A DNA stretch of 64,000 bases from Macrobrachium rosenbergii (GCF_040412425.1 NC_089741.1:39148538-39212537), one strand, 5' to 3'; shown: positions 48,990 through 59,330, numbered from the stretch's first letter. Translations and numbers: made by a program. Notes: generated from the letters alone by a model not told the origin.

Positions 48990-49335
48990 TCAGCTTATGC
49001 AACTGAGACTCTTCATTCCTCGCAAGTGAGTTTTATCTTGGCTACAACTAAAATATGGAATAGTTTGCCCAGTGTAGTTGTGAAATCTTATCTCCAAAAA
49101 TACTGAAGCTATGGGCAAATTCATTCCTATTCTCTGCTGCTGACTTCTCCTGAATTTCAGGTGTATCGGTTTTATTTTCTAGTCCCTCATTTTCATCAAT
49201 TTGTCACCTTTTCTTATAAATTTTCTAACTCTGCTGGCTGTTTTCCCTTACTGGCCCTCTTGGGTTTATAGTCTGTTGACTCTGTCCATAAGGGTTTTCA
49301 GCTGAAGATTTACAGAAAAAGAAGTAAAAGAAAGA
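48990..49335 (+). pseudogene. 3' end of a degenerate LINE (non-LTR reverse transcriptase ORF)
   Basis: Conceptual translation shows Leu-Phe-Ile-Pro-Arg at about 49008-49022. After a frameshift comes Trp-Asn-Ser-Leu-Pro-Ser-Val-Val at about 49056-49079. This FIPR...WNSLP pairing is typical of the C-terminal end of arthropod non-LTR retrotransposon polymerases, downstream of the catalytic domain. The frame carries an internal stop near 49104 and then runs to a stop near 49270. An A-rich 3' tail follows (49314-49350). The element is 5'-truncated: its upstream neighbour is the 27-bp minisatellite. Stops and the frameshift show it is dead. The clade cannot be assigned from so short a piece. Confidence 0.6.
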
Positions 49336-50103
49336 AAGAAAAGGGAAGTTATAACCAGGATATGAAAACTTCCCCTACTGAACTTCAACACAGGATGTCA
49401 AAGAAGTTTATCAGTCAGTCAGGGTTTTATATTGACATAAATATGTGGACGAAGTCACGTTCCGTACGGGTATAATCATCAAGTTTTTGTCGCTTTATCA
49501 AAGCAGCAACGGACGGAAATATCAACATGATATTATCCTCAACACTCATACTACACAAAATTTAGGGCATCATTGTGAACCATTACTATTTGAACCTGAC
49601 TGCTGAGGGTTGTTGCAAGTTATAGGAAGGATGATTCAATACCAACATCGGAAGAAGAAGAGAGACAACGCCGGGCAGACCCTTTATGAGAGGTCCTGAC
49701 TTTCACAACTGCAAGAAAATATATATAACAAACTTCAAGGAAAAAATGCCTCTTTAATTGAAGGGACCCACATTCTTATGGGAAAACGTAAGAAGGAGAT
49801 TATGGAAACATGTAAGAAGGAGAGTGGTTCTAGATTTGTTAATGAGAACGGTACAACTTTGAACTTATCAGTCACGTGCCAGGCTTATATGAAAACCAGA
49901 TTTCTCTTTATTGTTTGGTGTGAACATTTCTGAAAGTGACTGAATGATTATGTCACTTTCCCCGATAGCTGGGAAAAGTCTTTATTCAGAAAACTTCAGA
50001 TAACTAGAGTACAGTGTAAATAGTACTTTTTTTTAAAGCATAAATTTACTGTGTTTTATCTGAACACTGAACATGACAGCAATCCTTACACATGAAAGAA
50101 GTT
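49336..50103. other. Unique sequence
   Basis: About 770 bp, ordinary composition, frames broken on all sides. The left end is A/G-rich LINE tail. No gene recognised. Confidence 0.45.
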
Positions 50104-50125
50104 AATAATAATAATAATAATAATG
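50104..50125. repeat. Short (AAT)n
   Basis: About seven trinucleotide units. Confidence 0.92.
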
Positions 50126-50469
50126 AACCCTTTCCTTTAACAATTATGCAATAACGTGTGAAACTCAGACATTCCACAGGGCTCCAGTGATTCTCGATAA
50201 CCGTCATTAATCTTGAGAATCTTCATAAACAATAAATCACGATGTAGTAGCATCTTCAAAATACATTACGGATACTCACTCACATCAAGCCACCACTTAC
50301 TGTCTGTGTAAACAACCCACATCCTAGACGCCAATTCCAGGAATTTAAGTGAAGAACAACATACGAGATTTGAAACTCCCGTGGAAACAGGAAAACAAGA
50401 CACCGAATAAAATTATTTGACTTCAAGGGCAGCCCAGAAAGTCGCCTGTCTTCTTTTTTAAACGTGGAG
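50126..50469. other. Unique sequence
   Basis: About 340 bp. Minus-strand frames up to 68 codons show no recognisable domain. Confidence 0.4.
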
Positions 50470-50730
50470 GCCAACGGGACAGGCAACCCAAAACCCTTGC
50501 AAGAAAATACAAAAATACAGTACTTGGAAAACAGAAAAATGGAGAATTGAGCCTCTGAAATCAGAGCTCGATGGCAACGGGCAAGAAAAGGTACAAAAAT
50601 GAAGGACCTGGAAAAAGAAAAAATGAAGAATTAAGCCTCTCAAATCAAAGTATGATGGCAACGGGCAAGAAAAGGTACAAAATTACAGGACTAGAAAAAA
50701 ACAGGAAAATGGAGACTTAAGAATCTGAAA
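50470..50730. repeat. ~83-bp tandem repeat, 3 units
   Basis: 'gatggcaacgggcaagaaaa' occurs near 50570 and 50653, with a diverged start near 50471. Each is followed by 'ggtacaaaaatgaaggacct' and 'gagaattgagcctctgaaat'. Confidence 0.85.
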
Positions 50731-50941
50731 TTAATTATTTTGGATATTATAGAGCTATCATCTCTGATTCTCTGAAGCGGTATAATAGATGGAATGAATA
50801 CCATAATTTTTCACTTTCAATAAACATTCAAAGTCACTTAGTGAGAAGAACAAGTGCCCAGAAGACACTTGATACACATGACACTTCAAAAGGGATCGCA
50901 ACATTAGTTATAATATCTCACCTTGGCACTTAACTTCTGAG

Positions 50942-50944
<3 letters not shown>
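50731..50944. other. Unique sequence
   Basis: Nothing recognised. Confidence 0.35.

Positions 50945-50984
<40 letters not shown>
50945..50984. repeat. (CT)n microsatellite
   Basis: CT run of about 40 bp. Confidence 0.96.
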
Positions 50985-50986
<2 letters not shown>

Positions 50987-51358
50987 CCTCAGGCCATGGA
51001 TGTACTTCATTAAAAGCCCCGTGGATGTATATTATCAGCGGATATTTCCCCACGACAAAAAAGGTACAAGACAGTCGTGTATCCGGCTGCCGTTTTTATT
51101 GTCGAACGAGGTAAACAAGACTTGGGTCCGGACCCTCGAATTATCTTTTCATAAGCATCATCCGCATAATGGAACATAATTGGTTTTTTATTGTGTTGAA
51201 GACAAAACCTCTGAGGAAGATTTTATTACGAAGCTCTTTGTAAATACGATTATTACGTTCAGTCTGGTGTAGGGAAGTTTTTACTCACGGATACTGCGTT
51301 TGTTTACTCTGGATTACCTACTGCATCATTTGCGTACATATTTATTACAGAGTACACA
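50985..51358. other. Unique sequence
   Basis: About 370 bp with no recognisable gene or repeat. Confidence 0.4.
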
Positions 51359-51376
51359 CATACAATATATATGCTG

Positions 51377-51427
<51 letters not shown>

Positions 51428-51495
51428 CTCAATGTGTGTGTGTTTATGTATTATATTGAATAGTTTAATATATATATATACATATGAATAGTTTA

Positions 51496-51574
<79 letters not shown>

Positions 51575-51662
51575 TCTATACATGTATTAATATATTTATA
51601 TATACTGATATATAAATATATATATACAATATACATACATATATATATACACACATATATAT
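51359..51662. repeat. (TA)/(GT) compound tract
   Basis: TA runs broken by GTGTGT (51415-51428), by a two-copy 'gaatagtttaatatatatat' block (51457 and 51486) and by ATTTTATATATAAATAT blocks. Confidence 0.92.
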
Positions 51663-52060
51663 CACGATCAATAAAACCATTCACGAACTACATTCGCCGC
51701 AAAAACCAGCGATTCGAACAACGATTCGATTCGAACAGGTGATTCTTCGAACCAATCACCCGATGACTTTGAAAGAGGATCATCGAACGAGCACACAAAG
51801 GGATTCGAAACCCCCTTTTGAAGGATCGAACCCTATTTATGAACTTCAAAGGGAGAAGTGGGATGAAGAGAGGACGCGATTGTTTGTTTGCTTGTTTGTT
51901 GCCACAAACAAAGGAGGGCTGGAGATAGCGGATCCGAGGCAGACGATTCTATTCAGTAATTAGCTTAGTTGGAATCCGCGCGGAAAGAACAAACAGAACC
52001 GGCGGGTAATTATGAATTATGTGTTGTGTTACGGCTCTCCTTTGTGGGGCTGTACCGCCG
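51663..52060. other. Unique sequence rich in TTCGAA/TTCGAT motifs
   Basis: GATTCGAAC-like motifs recur at least six times between 51710 and 51830 at irregular spacing. A 74-codon plus-strand frame (51739-51963) crosses it without a recognised domain. No gene called. Confidence 0.4.
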
Positions 52061-52118
52061 TTGAGGATATATATGTATGCATGTATTCATATATTTATGT
52101 ATATATATAAATACATAC

Positions 52119-52153
<35 letters not shown>
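52061..52153. repeat. ATAC tract then (TA)n
   Basis: Left flank of the fold-back element. TA run 52126-52153. Confidence 0.9.
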
Positions 52154-52157
<4 letters not shown>

Positions 52158-52304
52158 ATAAAGATAAAATCACGAAGGAAACGGAAACACTAGGAGTGCT
52201 GCAGGGCCTTTCGACACTAGTCCTTTACTTAGCAGTCTCTGCTAAAGGGACTAGTGTCGAAAACCTCCTCCAATCCGTTTCCTTAAATGCCTATCTTTAT
52301 CTTA
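52154..52304. mobile_element. (TA)-flanked fold-back element, ~150 bp
   Basis: The outer ends 'aaagataaagata' and 'tatctttatctt' pair; inside these, 'aaggaaacgga' pairs with 'tccgtttcctt', and 'ttcgacactagtccttta' pairs with 'taaagggactagtgtcgaa' around a short centre ('cttagcagtctctgc'). The element is thus an almost complete inverted repeat with no open frame. (TA)n lies directly to the left and about 35 bp to the right. I recall similar sequence from decapods, and the class is unknown. Confidence 0.72.
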
Positions 52305-52339
52305 TATTCACCACGTTCCATAACAAGTGATTCAGTTAT

Positions 52340-52354
52340 ACATATATATGTATA

Positions 52355-52387
<33 letters not shown>

Positions 52388-52412
52388 ATGTGTGTATGTA
52401 TATATGTATGTA
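52340..52412. repeat. (TA)n/(GTAT) tract
   Basis: TA runs broken by ATATATGTATAATATA. Confidence 0.9.
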
Positions 52413-52690
52413 TTCCTCAAGCAACGGAAAACAAAAACCTACTGAAATCAAAATTCACACCTAAGGTGAACCCAAAGATTAGATAACGATGATTATACGG
52501 CAGCCAACCAAACTGAGGCAAGGAAACGGCGGCAGAGATCAACCGATCAATTATGCAAGACAGTATTGCAGAGATGAAGAGTGGGAAGGTTGAGGTGTCT
52601 CTAAACTACCCATAAAAAAAAGAACATTACTCTTTGCGCAAAAGGTGATGATTTGGTTCATATTCTAAATAGGAGGCTTGTCAAAAGTTC
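52413..52690. other. Unique sequence
   Basis: Nothing recognised. Confidence 0.35.
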
Positions 52691-52739
52691 ATTTCTTCGG
52701 CGCAATCGGGTTTTCTGTACAGCGTATAATCAAGGCCAT
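52691..52739 (+). mobile_element. Dispersed repeat family A, copy 7 (5' fragment)
   Basis: Only 'tttcttcggcgcaatcgg', 'gttttctgtacagc' and 'gtataatcaaggcca' remain. The rest is absent. Confidence 0.8.
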
Positions 52740-53198
52740 ACATTCTGAAGTATGTATGATATTAATGTTTTTACAGACTTAACATTCCATAGCAATAGCT
52801 TTTATATTTCCTCTCGGTTAAAGCATAGGCATTTCAGATGCACACTATACTTCCTTTCATACTTATCACCTCGTGAAAATTGAAATACGATCAATCATTA
52901 ATACATTGTCAAGAACCAGAGAAATACTTCAGACTGATACGAGTTCATTTCAGAAAACTGGCATAACCTGTAATCTGATCACTGGCGGCTGAAATAAACA
53001 GTTCAGACACAAAAATAACTCGACAAAAATATTGTCATGAAGCATTCACTCAGTCCACATATAATTATCAATACTTTAACATCTTATCCATAAGGTTATA
53101 AATAAAAAAACTAAATACCAAAAGTTATAGTAAAAAAACATTCGCTTGGAATTTGCTGTCTTCCAGAACTTACGTAACAATCTAGGACTGGTTACCAC
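52740..53198. other. Unique sequence
   Basis: About 460 bp with no gene or repeat recognised. Confidence 0.4.
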
Positions 53199-53229
<31 letters not shown>

Positions 53230-53400
53230 AGAATCTTGCAGCTGTTGCTTAGGTAACGGACCGGCCGGAAGGCCAGGGGAGGAGGAGGGAGGAGGGGGAG
53301 GGGAGGAGGAAGGGGGAGTTTGGGATTTAGTGGTTTTCTGTCTGAGCATAGCCGGGAGGGGGTTTGATGGGTGGGGGTTGGGAAAGGGGAAGGGGTTGAA
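53199..53400. repeat. (GA)n and G-rich tract
   Basis: GA 53201-53232 and a GGAGGAGGGAGG-type tract at 53275-53400. The Pro-rich minus-strand frame is a translation of this. Confidence 0.8.
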
Positions 53401-53436
53401 CCAGAGGCCATTCGTAAGGACTATCGCTATTAGAAG

Positions 53437-53440
<4 letters not shown>

Positions 53441-53474
<34 letters not shown>

Positions 53475-53522
53475 GTATATACTGTATAAGTATTTATATA
53501 GATAGATATATATATATATAGA
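53441..53522. repeat. (CT)n and TA/GATA tract
   Basis: CT 53442-53473 then ATATAGATAGATATATAT. Confidence 0.92.
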
Positions 53523-53639
53523 ATAGAGAGGACAGAAAGAAACAACATTTCTGAATCCCTGACCAGAGGAGGAGTTGCATAACCTAATCCTGCAATCTGC
53601 TAAGCCCGCTTTAATCATGAGTCCTTACGTCATCGGCAA

Positions 53640-54342
53640 ACACTTGCTCACACAAACAAACAAACATAAGGAAAACACTAAAACAAAAACAAAAGTACAT
53701 AAAAAACCCATAAAGATGACACAAACAGATACAAAAACAAACATACACAAAGGCACAAATACAAACACCAAAGTCTTACTCAGACATACAAACACAGACA
53801 TACATCTACAAAAACAGAGAAGACATACACAAATAATACATATAAACATACACACAATACACACTAGTAAAATACACATCTACATTAACATACACACAAA
53901 CAGACGCACACACAAACAGACAAGACATGCTTACACACAATCACATACGCAAGCCTCGGGTAAAACACAAACAGTAACAAAAAGAGGGACAAACATAAAG
54001 CACACAGTCACAAAAAACAAACACAGTCACACAAACACGCACCAACACAAACACAAACATTCCTAAGAACAAAAACCACATACAAAAAACAAACGAAAGA
54101 ATCATAGCAATACAAACACACAAATGCAGTCACATTAACATACACAAGCACAAACAAACAAACAAACAACCAGTCACAAACAACGCACAAAGTCCCACAA
54201 ACCTACAAAATCACCAACTGTAGAACATCCCAAGCGCGAGAATGTAACACACAGTCGCACATGCACACACAAACGAAGAAAATCCACAAACTCACACATA
54301 CACAAATCCACAAACTCACACAAACACACACAGGCACAAAAA
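53640..54342. repeat. CA/ACAAA-rich cryptic simple repeat, ~700 bp
   Basis: Continuous ACAAACAC, ACATACAC and CAAACAAACA motifs without a fixed unit. The 163-codon plus-strand frame (53575-54066) is Thr/Lys/His/Asn-rich and the minus-strand ones are Val/Cys/Phe-rich, as expected from the composition. Confidence 0.85.
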
Positions 54343-54343
54343 A

Positions 54344-54728
54344 AAGTAACAAATGCGCCGAAGTTTCTTCAGTGCAATGAAGTCTTCTGTACAGCATGTA
54401 ATCATGGCCACCGAAAATAGATATATCTTTCAGTGGCCTCAAACCCTATGCTGTATGAGCAACCCATGAAACTTTAACCACGGCCCAGTGGTGGCCTATC
54501 CTATAGCGTTGCCAGAAACACGATTTATGACCTTTAACCTTAAATAAAATAAAAACTACTGAGGGTTAGGGGCTGCAATTTGGTATGTTTGATGACTGGA
54601 GGTGGATGATCAACATACCAATTGCAGCCCTCTAGCCTCAGTAGTGCTTAAATCCGAGGCGGACAGAAAAAGTGCGGACGGACATACAAAGCCGACACAA
54701 CAGTTTTCTTTGACAGAAAACTAAAAAT
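54344..54728 (+). mobile_element. Dispersed repeat family A, copy 8
   Basis: Full-length but the most diverged copy. The first hairpin is broken on its right side (CTTCAGTGC), and several single-base deletions occur in the second half ('gggttaggggctgcaa', 'ttgcagccc'). It sits at the edge of the CA-rich tract. Confidence 0.88.
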
Positions 54729-54853
54729 CAATCACTCAAACACACAAACCCCCACGCAGGCACAAACACGCACTCGCTCACATTCTCTCCTCGAAGGCGA
54801 AAGTCACCCAACTGCTTCTTTGTCGTATCAATTAACTCCAGAGAGAAGTGACT
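54729..54853. other. Unique spacer
   Basis: Short CA-rich start, otherwise nothing. Confidence 0.35.
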
Positions 54854-54966
54854 CCTCCTCCCTCTCCCCCTCCTCCTCCCCCTCCTCCTCCTCCTCCTCC
54901 TCCTCCTCCTCCTCCTCCTCCTCCTCCTCCTCCTCCTCCTCCTCCTCCTCCTCTTCTCCTCCTCAG
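54854..54966. repeat. (TCC)n microsatellite
   Basis: CTC/TCC trinucleotide polypyrimidine run of about 110 bp. The poly-Ser and poly-Gly frames are its translations. Confidence 0.96.
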
Positions 54967-55077
54967 GAGCCCAGAGACAGTCGTAATCGGAGCAGCCACA
55001 CAGGACTGACTGGTAAAAGTCTCCCCCGACACAAATGTAATCAAATCGTGAAAACCAAACCCGGGTAGGCTGACAGG

Positions 55078-55112
55078 ATATGTTATGTTATGTTATATTA
55101 TATAATATTATA

Positions 55113-55163
<51 letters not shown>

Positions 55164-55170
55164 ATTGACA
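55078..55170. repeat. (TATGT)n stub and (TA)n
   Basis: ATGTTATGTTATATTATAT leads into TA 55124-55165. Confidence 0.92.
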
Positions 55171-55239
55171 GGCAGAAGGTTCTCCTCTTGCTGAGCACAA
55201 CAGGGAGGATGTCTTATTTATTTATTTGTCTTCTATTTC

Positions 55240-55287
55240 TTCTTTCTCTTCCTCTTCTTCTTCTTCTTCTTCTTCTTCTTCTTCTTG
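55240..55287. repeat. (CTT)n microsatellite
   Basis: CTT/TTC run, with imperfect TTCTTTC at its left end. Confidence 0.95.
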
Positions 55288-55423
55288 TGGAGGAAGTGTC
55301 TTCGGAATTACCGTTGGATTCTTCATAAAGCAAGTTGTTGAATATAACAAGGTCTACTTTATTTATACTTAAATTTTTTTTAATGGCAAAGGCCAGTGGT
55401 AGGAAGAGGCAACCTAATTATAA

Positions 55424-55448
55424 TTATATATATATATATATAATATAT

Positions 55449-55515
<67 letters not shown>

Positions 55516-55600
55516 TTATATATATGTATGTATATGTATATATATATATATATATATGTATGTATATATATATGTATGTATATATATATATATATATATA
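55424..55600. repeat. (TA)n tract with ATATTATAT variants
   Basis: TA runs broken by ATATTATATA and ATGTATG blocks. A short hairpin (CCACCTCTTT / AAAGAGGCGG) follows at 55610-55637. Confidence 0.92.
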
Positions 55601-55637
55601 TGGTATTAATCCACCTCTTTTGTCTACAAAGAGGCGG

Positions 55638-55861
55638 GTTCTATTCTAACTCAATCCAAACTAACTAACAGTCTGCATTTCACTGCTTCTTTTTAACTCT
55701 CATATTTTCAAACTGGCTTTATTCTATCCCAATCAATCTGTGCTGCGTAGCCTAGTCTATCAATACTGCTAAGTTAATATGCACCTCTCAATAAGCAAAA
55801 TATTAAATAAATAAAATAAACGAATTCCTTCACTCAGTGACTGGTTATGTCTCTCCAAACC
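55638..55861. other. Unique sequence
   Basis: Nothing recognised. Confidence 0.35.
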
Positions 55862-56106
55862 TATTCTGCCCTAAAATGGAAGCCTGCAGTATCTGCAAAA
55901 ATACAGAATTGAGAAAAATGGTAGATACTCCCTTGCCTTACTACTGATTCTGCAGATACTGCAAATGGGACCCACTAATAAAGCGATGAAGAATCATTCT
56001 GAAACTGCAGCAACTTGTGCATTAGAGTTTCACGAGCCCAATAGGTGGCATATCTCAATTTCAAAAATGTTGCTGATTGTGCAGTTTTCCATTTTGGGGC
56101 AGTATT
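55862..56106. mobile_element. Terminal-inverted-repeat element, family C (237 bp, candidate TSD)
   Basis: The element 55866-56102 starts CTGCCCTAAAATGGA and ends TCCATTTTGGGGCAG. The inverted ends can be followed for about 48 bp through 'ctgcagtatctgcaaaaat' and 'aattgag' at roughly three-quarters identity. It is flanked by TATT at 55862-55865 and again at 56103-56106, a candidate 4-bp target-site duplication. No open frame. The interior matches, in reverse, the tandem units at 63584-64000. I infer a MITE-like non-autonomous DNA transposon. Confidence 0.65.
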
Positions 56107-56570
56107 AACTGGTGTCTATAAGTCTTCCTACGCCCAGTTAAACAAGAGTGTTTATTAGTGTTACCTAACCTACTCCTCTCTTCTTCCTACTAGGGGCTTT
56201 ACACCCCCTCCCCTTCTCCTTCCCCCTCTCCCCTCCGCATACGCTACCTTAGAGAATGCTAATTGTGAAATGGGACATAAATTAACATAAATTCACAATC
56301 TCAAGTGATGCCTGATTCCAGGATCCTCCCAGGCCTTTGTTAATGGTGTGCGCCTTCTTCTGCCTTTCGGCTCTTACAAGGAAAGTATGAATGCAGGTTT
56401 TGTGAATGTCATTCATGATGTATAATCAATTTACATAATGTATAATTAGGGCCGAAATAATAATATATTTTCCTAAAGGAAGTATGTTATCTTTTTTACT
56501 TTCATGGATAGACATAATTTTTGTATATAATATTCATAAAGTTCATGATGAGAATATATAATATATATTT
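56107..56570. other. Unique sequence with a C-rich tract
   Basis: C-rich stretch at 56205-56236. No gene. Confidence 0.4.
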
Positions 56571-56575
56571 CATCA

Positions 56576-56576
56576 T

Positions 56577-56619
<43 letters not shown>

Positions 56620-56655
56620 ATATATTATGTGTGTGTGTGTGTTTGTGTTTGTGAC
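56576..56655. repeat. (TA)n-(GT)n compound microsatellite
   Basis: TA 56577-56627 with ATATTATAT breaks, then GT 56629-56652. Confidence 0.94.
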
Positions 56656-56727
56656 TAAAAGCATTGCCATAGTATTCCCATTACTCCAAAATGAACATAA
56701 TTTCATAAAAACCAAAAATCAAAGATA

Positions 56728-56746
56728 CACACTCACACACGCACAT

Positions 56747-56789
<43 letters not shown>

Positions 56790-56860
56790 AATATAAATAG
56801 ATAGATATACAGATATATATAGAATATATATGGATACACAGACATATATATATATATCAA
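56728..56860. repeat. (CA)n-(TA)n-(GATA) tract
   Basis: CA 56728-56764, TA 56765-56790, then GATAGATAT and ATATAT blocks. Confidence 0.93.
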
Positions 56861-56909
56861 CTGAAATAATGAATAAACCTACAAAAAAAAACAAGCAGAC
56901 AGAACATAC

Positions 56910-56985
56910 ATACAGACAGACAGACAGACAGACAGACAGCAAGACACAAGAGGAACACCCACTAAAAAAAAAAAAAAAAAAAAAG
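56910..56985. repeat. (CAGA)n and poly(A)
   Basis: CAGA tetranucleotide run 56912-56939 and poly(A) 56964-56984. Confidence 0.93.
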
Positions 56986-57071
56986 CCTGACCTTCGACGC
57001 TGGGCAGAATCATCTGCCAAGGTAAACTCATGGTCACACACTTCCCCATCCGTAATGATGCCCAATCCCCC

Positions 57072-57073
<2 letters not shown>

Positions 57074-57132
<59 letters not shown>

Positions 57133-57133
57133 A
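57074..57133. repeat. (CT)n-(CA)n
   Basis: CT 57075-57121 running directly into CACACACACA. Confidence 0.95.
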
Positions 57134-57244
57134 GCTATTAAGCTGCCCACTCCTATAACATTCTCTCTCTCGCTCCCCCTCAACTGGTACTAAATCATAA
57201 TGACCTTCTTATTTTTGAACGCCCTGCGTTTTCTTTTTTTTCTC

Positions 57245-57247
57245 TCG

Positions 57248-57298
<51 letters not shown>
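57245..57298. repeat. (CT)n microsatellite
   Basis: CT run with a CCCT break near its start. Confidence 0.95.
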
Positions 57299-57301
<3 letters not shown>

Positions 57302-57439
57302 TTTTGGAAGTAAAATTAATGCTGTATCGTTGTAATACAAATGTTTATAAATAAAAAAAAACGTTTTCAGACGAAAAGTTAAAAAATTTATAATTTGTAT
57401 ATTTACTGATAAGTTGCTAATAAAAACTATGAAATTTAC

Positions 57440-57445
57440 TGTATA

Positions 57446-57482
<37 letters not shown>

Positions 57483-57560
57483 CTATATATATATATATAT
57501 ATACATACACTTACACACACAGATATATATATGCATATATAATCATACAGTATATTAACT
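57440..57560. repeat. (TA)n tract with an ATAGAGCTAT break
   Basis: Two TA runs on either side of GAGC, then ACATACAC and ATGCATAT motifs. Confidence 0.93.
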
Positions 57561-57704
57561 GATATTAATTAGAGAAATAAAGTTCAAGCCATACATCACC
57601 AATGTTTGTATATTTTTAAATCTCTAAAACAGCAATTCTTTTGAGTTCATAAAACCAACCCAATAATCAAACAAAAGTTACAATAATTAAGTCCTATAAC
57701 ATTT
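57561..57704. other. Unique spacer
   Basis: Nothing recognised. Confidence 0.35.
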
Positions 57705-57965
57705 CCAACTATACAAAACGTAGACACAAAACAATGAGACAAAACAACACGACAAAAACACAACAAAAACACACTGAAATGAGAACAAACGCCGAAAAAA
57801 AACAAGAAAATCTCTGCAAGGCAAGAATTAAACGAAAAAAAATTTCCCCTATACAAAATAAAGACACAAAACGAAAAGTCACAAAAACAAGACAAAAACA
57901 CAAGAAAACAAAAGCACTGCACTGAGAACAAATTATCAAAAACAAGCGAGAAACTCTTTGCGAGG
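57705..57965. repeat. A-rich ~130-bp tandem duplication
   Basis: 'actatacaaaacgtagacac' / 'cctatacaaaataaagacac', 'cgacaaaaacacaacaaaaa' / 'aagacaaaaacacaagaaaa', 'actgaaatgagaacaaac' / 'actgcactgagaacaaat' and 'aaaatctctgcaaggc' / 'agaaactctttgcgagg' occur in the same order in both units. Confidence 0.82.
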
Positions 57966-58093
57966 GCGTGACTGGGGACCGATAAGTTCCTTCCGGTTTG
58001 CGTATCAGTTCAAAAACTTCCTGTTTCTAAATTTAGCCTCTAAATAAGAGAATTTTCATTTAGGGGGGGTTGGGGAGGAGGAACTGGTTTTAT

Positions 58094-58096
<3 letters not shown>

Positions 58097-58130
<34 letters not shown>
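58097..58130. repeat. (CT)n microsatellite
   Basis: CT run of about 34 bp, preceded by a short G tract at 58063. Confidence 0.95.
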
Positions 58131-58132
<2 letters not shown>

Positions 58133-58670
58133 GGTTGGGTTCGCATGAGGGAAGGCCTTATAGAATTCTTGGAAAAGCTGTGAAGCAAAAAAAAAAAGTA
58201 AAAATATATTAAAATTGTAAATAAAAAATAATAATAAAATAAAAGATAAATGAATACAAAATGAACACAAATACAAAAGGATTTAATGCTGTTTAACAGT
58301 ATGAACTGTTTGGTGTAAGACTTATAAACAGACAAAAATATTCTTATTATCAACCATATGTATATAAATTTGTTATGAATGAAGACATAACTACATTTAA
58401 TGTAGTAAAAAATCGGAAATTTTTACGTAAAAATTACACATAATGAATATGACATCTCATATGCCTACACATACTTTAACAAACCCTCTGTCACAATGTA
58501 CATAACCCATACAAATCAGTGAATAACACCCCCAAACAATAATTACAAAACAAGAAAGATACTTACATAAACAAATAACTTATCTCCACATTACACCTAC
58601 CACAAAGAGTATGATAAACAAACAAGTTAAAACACAAAGGAAAAGGTCCGTTCCCTCGCCCAATATAAGA
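58131..58670. other. AT-rich unique sequence
   Basis: About 540 bp, A-rich, with no gene or repeat recognised. Confidence 0.4.
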
Positions 58671-58675
58671 GCAGA

Positions 58676-58700
58676 AGGTCAGGGGTCAGGTCAAAGGTCG
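58676..58700 (+). promoter_or_regulatory. Two abutting DR1 nuclear-receptor motifs
   Basis: AGGTCA-G-GGGTCA at 58676-58688 is a DR1. AGGTCA-A-AGGTCG at 58688-58700 is a second one sharing a base with the first. DR1 elements are bound by HNF4 and by RXR/USP-type receptors. No gene start is recognised nearby, so function is unproven. Confidence 0.4.
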
Positions 58701-58784
58701 AGAGAACGACGAGACAGACAAACGAACACAACAGGTCTCTAAGACGACGCCGTGGGAGGCACTTACATTACCTAAATTGTCCCT

Positions 58785-59330
58785 CTGCAGTGTCTTAAAG
58801 AAGCCTGTCGCAGTGGCTTAGCGTCTTAAAGACGTCTTTTGTAGTGTTTTAGTGTCTTACAGATGCCTTATGCAGTGCTTTAGTGTCTTACATACTCCTG
58901 CAGTGTCTTGCAGACGCATTTTGCAGTGTCTTACATTAGACGCCTTCTGCAATGTCTCAGAGATTACAGACGCCTTCTGCAATGTCTGAGATTACAGACG
59001 CCTTCTGCAATGTCTTGAGAGATTACAGACTCCTTCTGCAATGTCTTAAGAGTTACAGACGCCTTCTGCGATGTCTTAGAGATTACAGACGCCTTCTGCG
59101 ATGTCTTAGAGATTCCAGATGCCTTCTGCAATGGCTTAGAGATTCCAGACGCCTTCTGCAATGTCTTAGAGATTCCAGACGCCTTCTGCAACATCTTAGA
59201 GATTACAGACGCCTTCTGCAATGTCTTACAGATTACAAACGCCTTCTGCGATGTCTTAGAGATTACAGACGCCTTCTGCAATGTCTTAGAGATTACAGAA
59301 GCCTTCTGCATGTCTCACTAACACCTACGC
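58785..59330. repeat. 30-bp minisatellite, ~13 tight plus several diverged units
   Basis: The unit is 'ttctgcaatgtcttagagat' + 'tacagacgcc'. It is tight from 58945 to 59310. To the left (58785-58945) diverged units with 'gcagtgtcttaaagacg' and 'gcagtgttttagtgtcttac' form the array's older part. As 30 is a multiple of three, both strands stay open (129 and 115 codons, Leu/Arg-rich or Lys/Ser-rich). Confidence 0.93.

Noticed and set aside
53575..54066. 163-codon Thr/Lys/His-rich frame
   Set aside because: Composition is that of the CA-rich cryptic repeat, with no domain structure.
55078..55100. TATA-box promoter motifs within TA-rich tracts
   Set aside because: TATA motifs are meaningless inside (TA)n arrays, and no initiator or downstream gene supports them.
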